Below are positions 6,138 through 6,846 of a stretch of 6,846 bases of DNA, one piece after another. The position numbers and the translations under genes were made by a program. The stretch's first letter is position 1. The number at the start of each line of letters is the position of its first letter. This DNA is from Pseudomonadales bacterium (GTDB lineage Bacteria > Pseudomonadota > Gammaproteobacteria > Pseudomonadales > DT-91): positions 1 to 6,846 of the forward strand of contig JABSRR010000065.1 in NCBI GenBank assembly GCA_013215025.1. The letters are read 5' to 3'. The notes beneath the pieces were generated by a model. The model searched no databases. It saw nothing but the letters and a program-made list of their open reading frames with translations, and was not told the origin of the DNA.

Positions 6138-6740
6138 TTAATCGGCTTTTTGCCACAGCCGCTTGAGATAAAAATCGACCGAGGTGTATCGCCCTGCACC
6201 GCTAAAAAACAGGCTCAGTAACATGATTAAATAGGTAACCGCAAACTCAATCCCGTTATTGAGAATAGTGATTGAGCCATTTTTTGTCAGCCAGGCATAA
6301 TTACCATGCGTTTTTAAAATCTCAATCGCTTTACTGCGTTGCGCCACTGAATCGAGCACACGCTCATTGGCCAACCAGCTACTCGCATCCGCGATCGCTA
6401 ACCAGCCATATTGCCAGTGCACCGCAAAAATCGCTACCAGCATCGTGATCATCAACGGGATAGCCAGCAAGCGCACTGCAATACCCGGAATCAATAATGC
6501 GCCCCCAATGAGTTCGGTGCCGCCCGCCAAGGCGGTCATTAATTCAGGCATCGGTAAACCTAAACCCCAATCTGAATTGCCAAACCAGGCGGCCGTGCTA
6601 TCAAAGTTACTCAGCTTATTATAGCCTGCCTGCATAAATACCGGCGCAAGATAAAGCCGCAGCGCAAGTGCAGCTATGCCCGAAGCTTTATCTTCAGCCT
6701 GAGAAAAAAATTGGTGATAAACACGCGTCAACGATTGCAT
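6138..6740 (-). CDS. DoxX family membrane protein, HvfX-like
   Basis: A 200-residue inner-membrane protein with four likely transmembrane helices (about 23-41, 66-86, 90-108, 164-181). Residues 27-60 have the DoxX pattern LRLYLAPVFMQAGYNKL followed by FDSTAAWFGNSDWGLGLPMP (46-65) and GGTELIGGALL (73-83). The protein is longer than simple DoxX members because of a polar loop at about 109-160 containing GWLAIADASSWLANERV (112-128) and HGNYAWLTKNGS (145-156), then ILNNGIEFAVTY (159-170). From memory, this loop type matches HvfX, the DoxX-like member of copper-binding RiPP (bufferin) operons hvfABCX; I cannot verify that by search, and DoxX proteins occur in many redox contexts. The start is supported by AAAGGA six bases upstream (6747-6752). 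The 106 bp to the right edge contain no gene I can support. The glycosyltransferase gene follows after a gap of about 65-122 bp, depending on its true start. Confidence 0.85.
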   Translation of the reverse strand: MQSLTRVYHQFFSQAEDKASGIAALALRLYLAPVFMQAGYNKLSNFDSTAAWFGNSDWGLGLPMPELMTALAGGTELIGGALLIPGIAVRLLAIPLMITMLVAIFAVHWQYGWLAIADASSWLANERVLDSVAQRSKAIEILKTHGNYAWLTKNGSITILNNGIEFAVTYLIMLLSLFFSGAGRYTSVDFYLKRLWQKAD

Positions 6741-6846
6741 CAGAAGTCCTTTATTTTGTTATTGATTCAGCATACGACATTTTGTGGCGCTGTAAGTTCA
6801 TTTTTTATTTTTAAGCGCAAGGCGGCAATACAAGACAAACCATAAC

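Noticed and set aside
3961..6624. Open frames opposite cysZ, the glycosyltransferase and the DoxX-like gene (3961-4185 minus; 4542-4745, 4902-5102, 6367-6624 plus)
   Set aside because: Each is fully covered by a recognised gene on the other strand, and none has a convincing ribosome binding site or domain.
6741..6846. Promoter for the DoxX-like gene or the end of another gene at the right edge
   Set aside because: An AT-rich tract (about 6801-6816) and possible -35-like boxes exist, but none has good spacing to a -10, and all three minus frames contain stops, so neither reading can be supported.

Overview
The window holds ordinary-looking bacterial chromosome: seven protein genes with short gaps, no RNA gene, no mobile element and no CRISPR. 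The gene set (a GatB subunit, a PA4642-type small protein, a CysZ sulfate permease, an extended KAS III, a DoxX protein of the HvfX-like type) and the moderate GC suggest a gammaproteobacterium of the Pseudomonadales/Cellvibrionales kind, perhaps marine. That placement is inference from protein resemblance, not from a search.

Left block, plus strand (1-1452): the 3' part of gatB (tRNA-dependent amidotransferase subunit B, cut by the window edge), followed after 27 nt by a 95-residue protein of the PA4642 family. The two probably share a transcript. It ends at 1478-1574 in a hairpin that can work in both directions, with three 14-bp tandem repeats in its loop.

Middle block, minus strand (3593 down to 1601): an NTF2/SnoaL-like protein that seems to contain two copies of the fold, then, 58 nt downstream, a beta-ketoacyl-ACP synthase III of the long type with an intact Cys-His-Asn triad. 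They look like a two-gene operon, ending at the shared terminator. A 77-bp divergent promoter region (3594-3670) separates them from cysZ on the plus strand (3671-4441). It carries an inverted repeat that could be an operator.

Right block, minus strand (6740 down to 4498): a DoxX-family membrane protein resembling HvfX, followed by a polytopic GT-C-type glycosyltransferase. The glycosyltransferase converges on cysZ with a 56-bp gap. Its only conventional start (a TTG) cuts the first membrane helix in half; the frame stays open upstream and has a good ribosome binding site in front of an ATT codon, so the start is probably non-canonical.

I found no clear new multi-gene system. The points most worth a second look are the glycosyltransferase start, the repeats inside the terminator, the KAS III/double-NTF2 pair and the possible bufferin (HvfX) link at the right edge.
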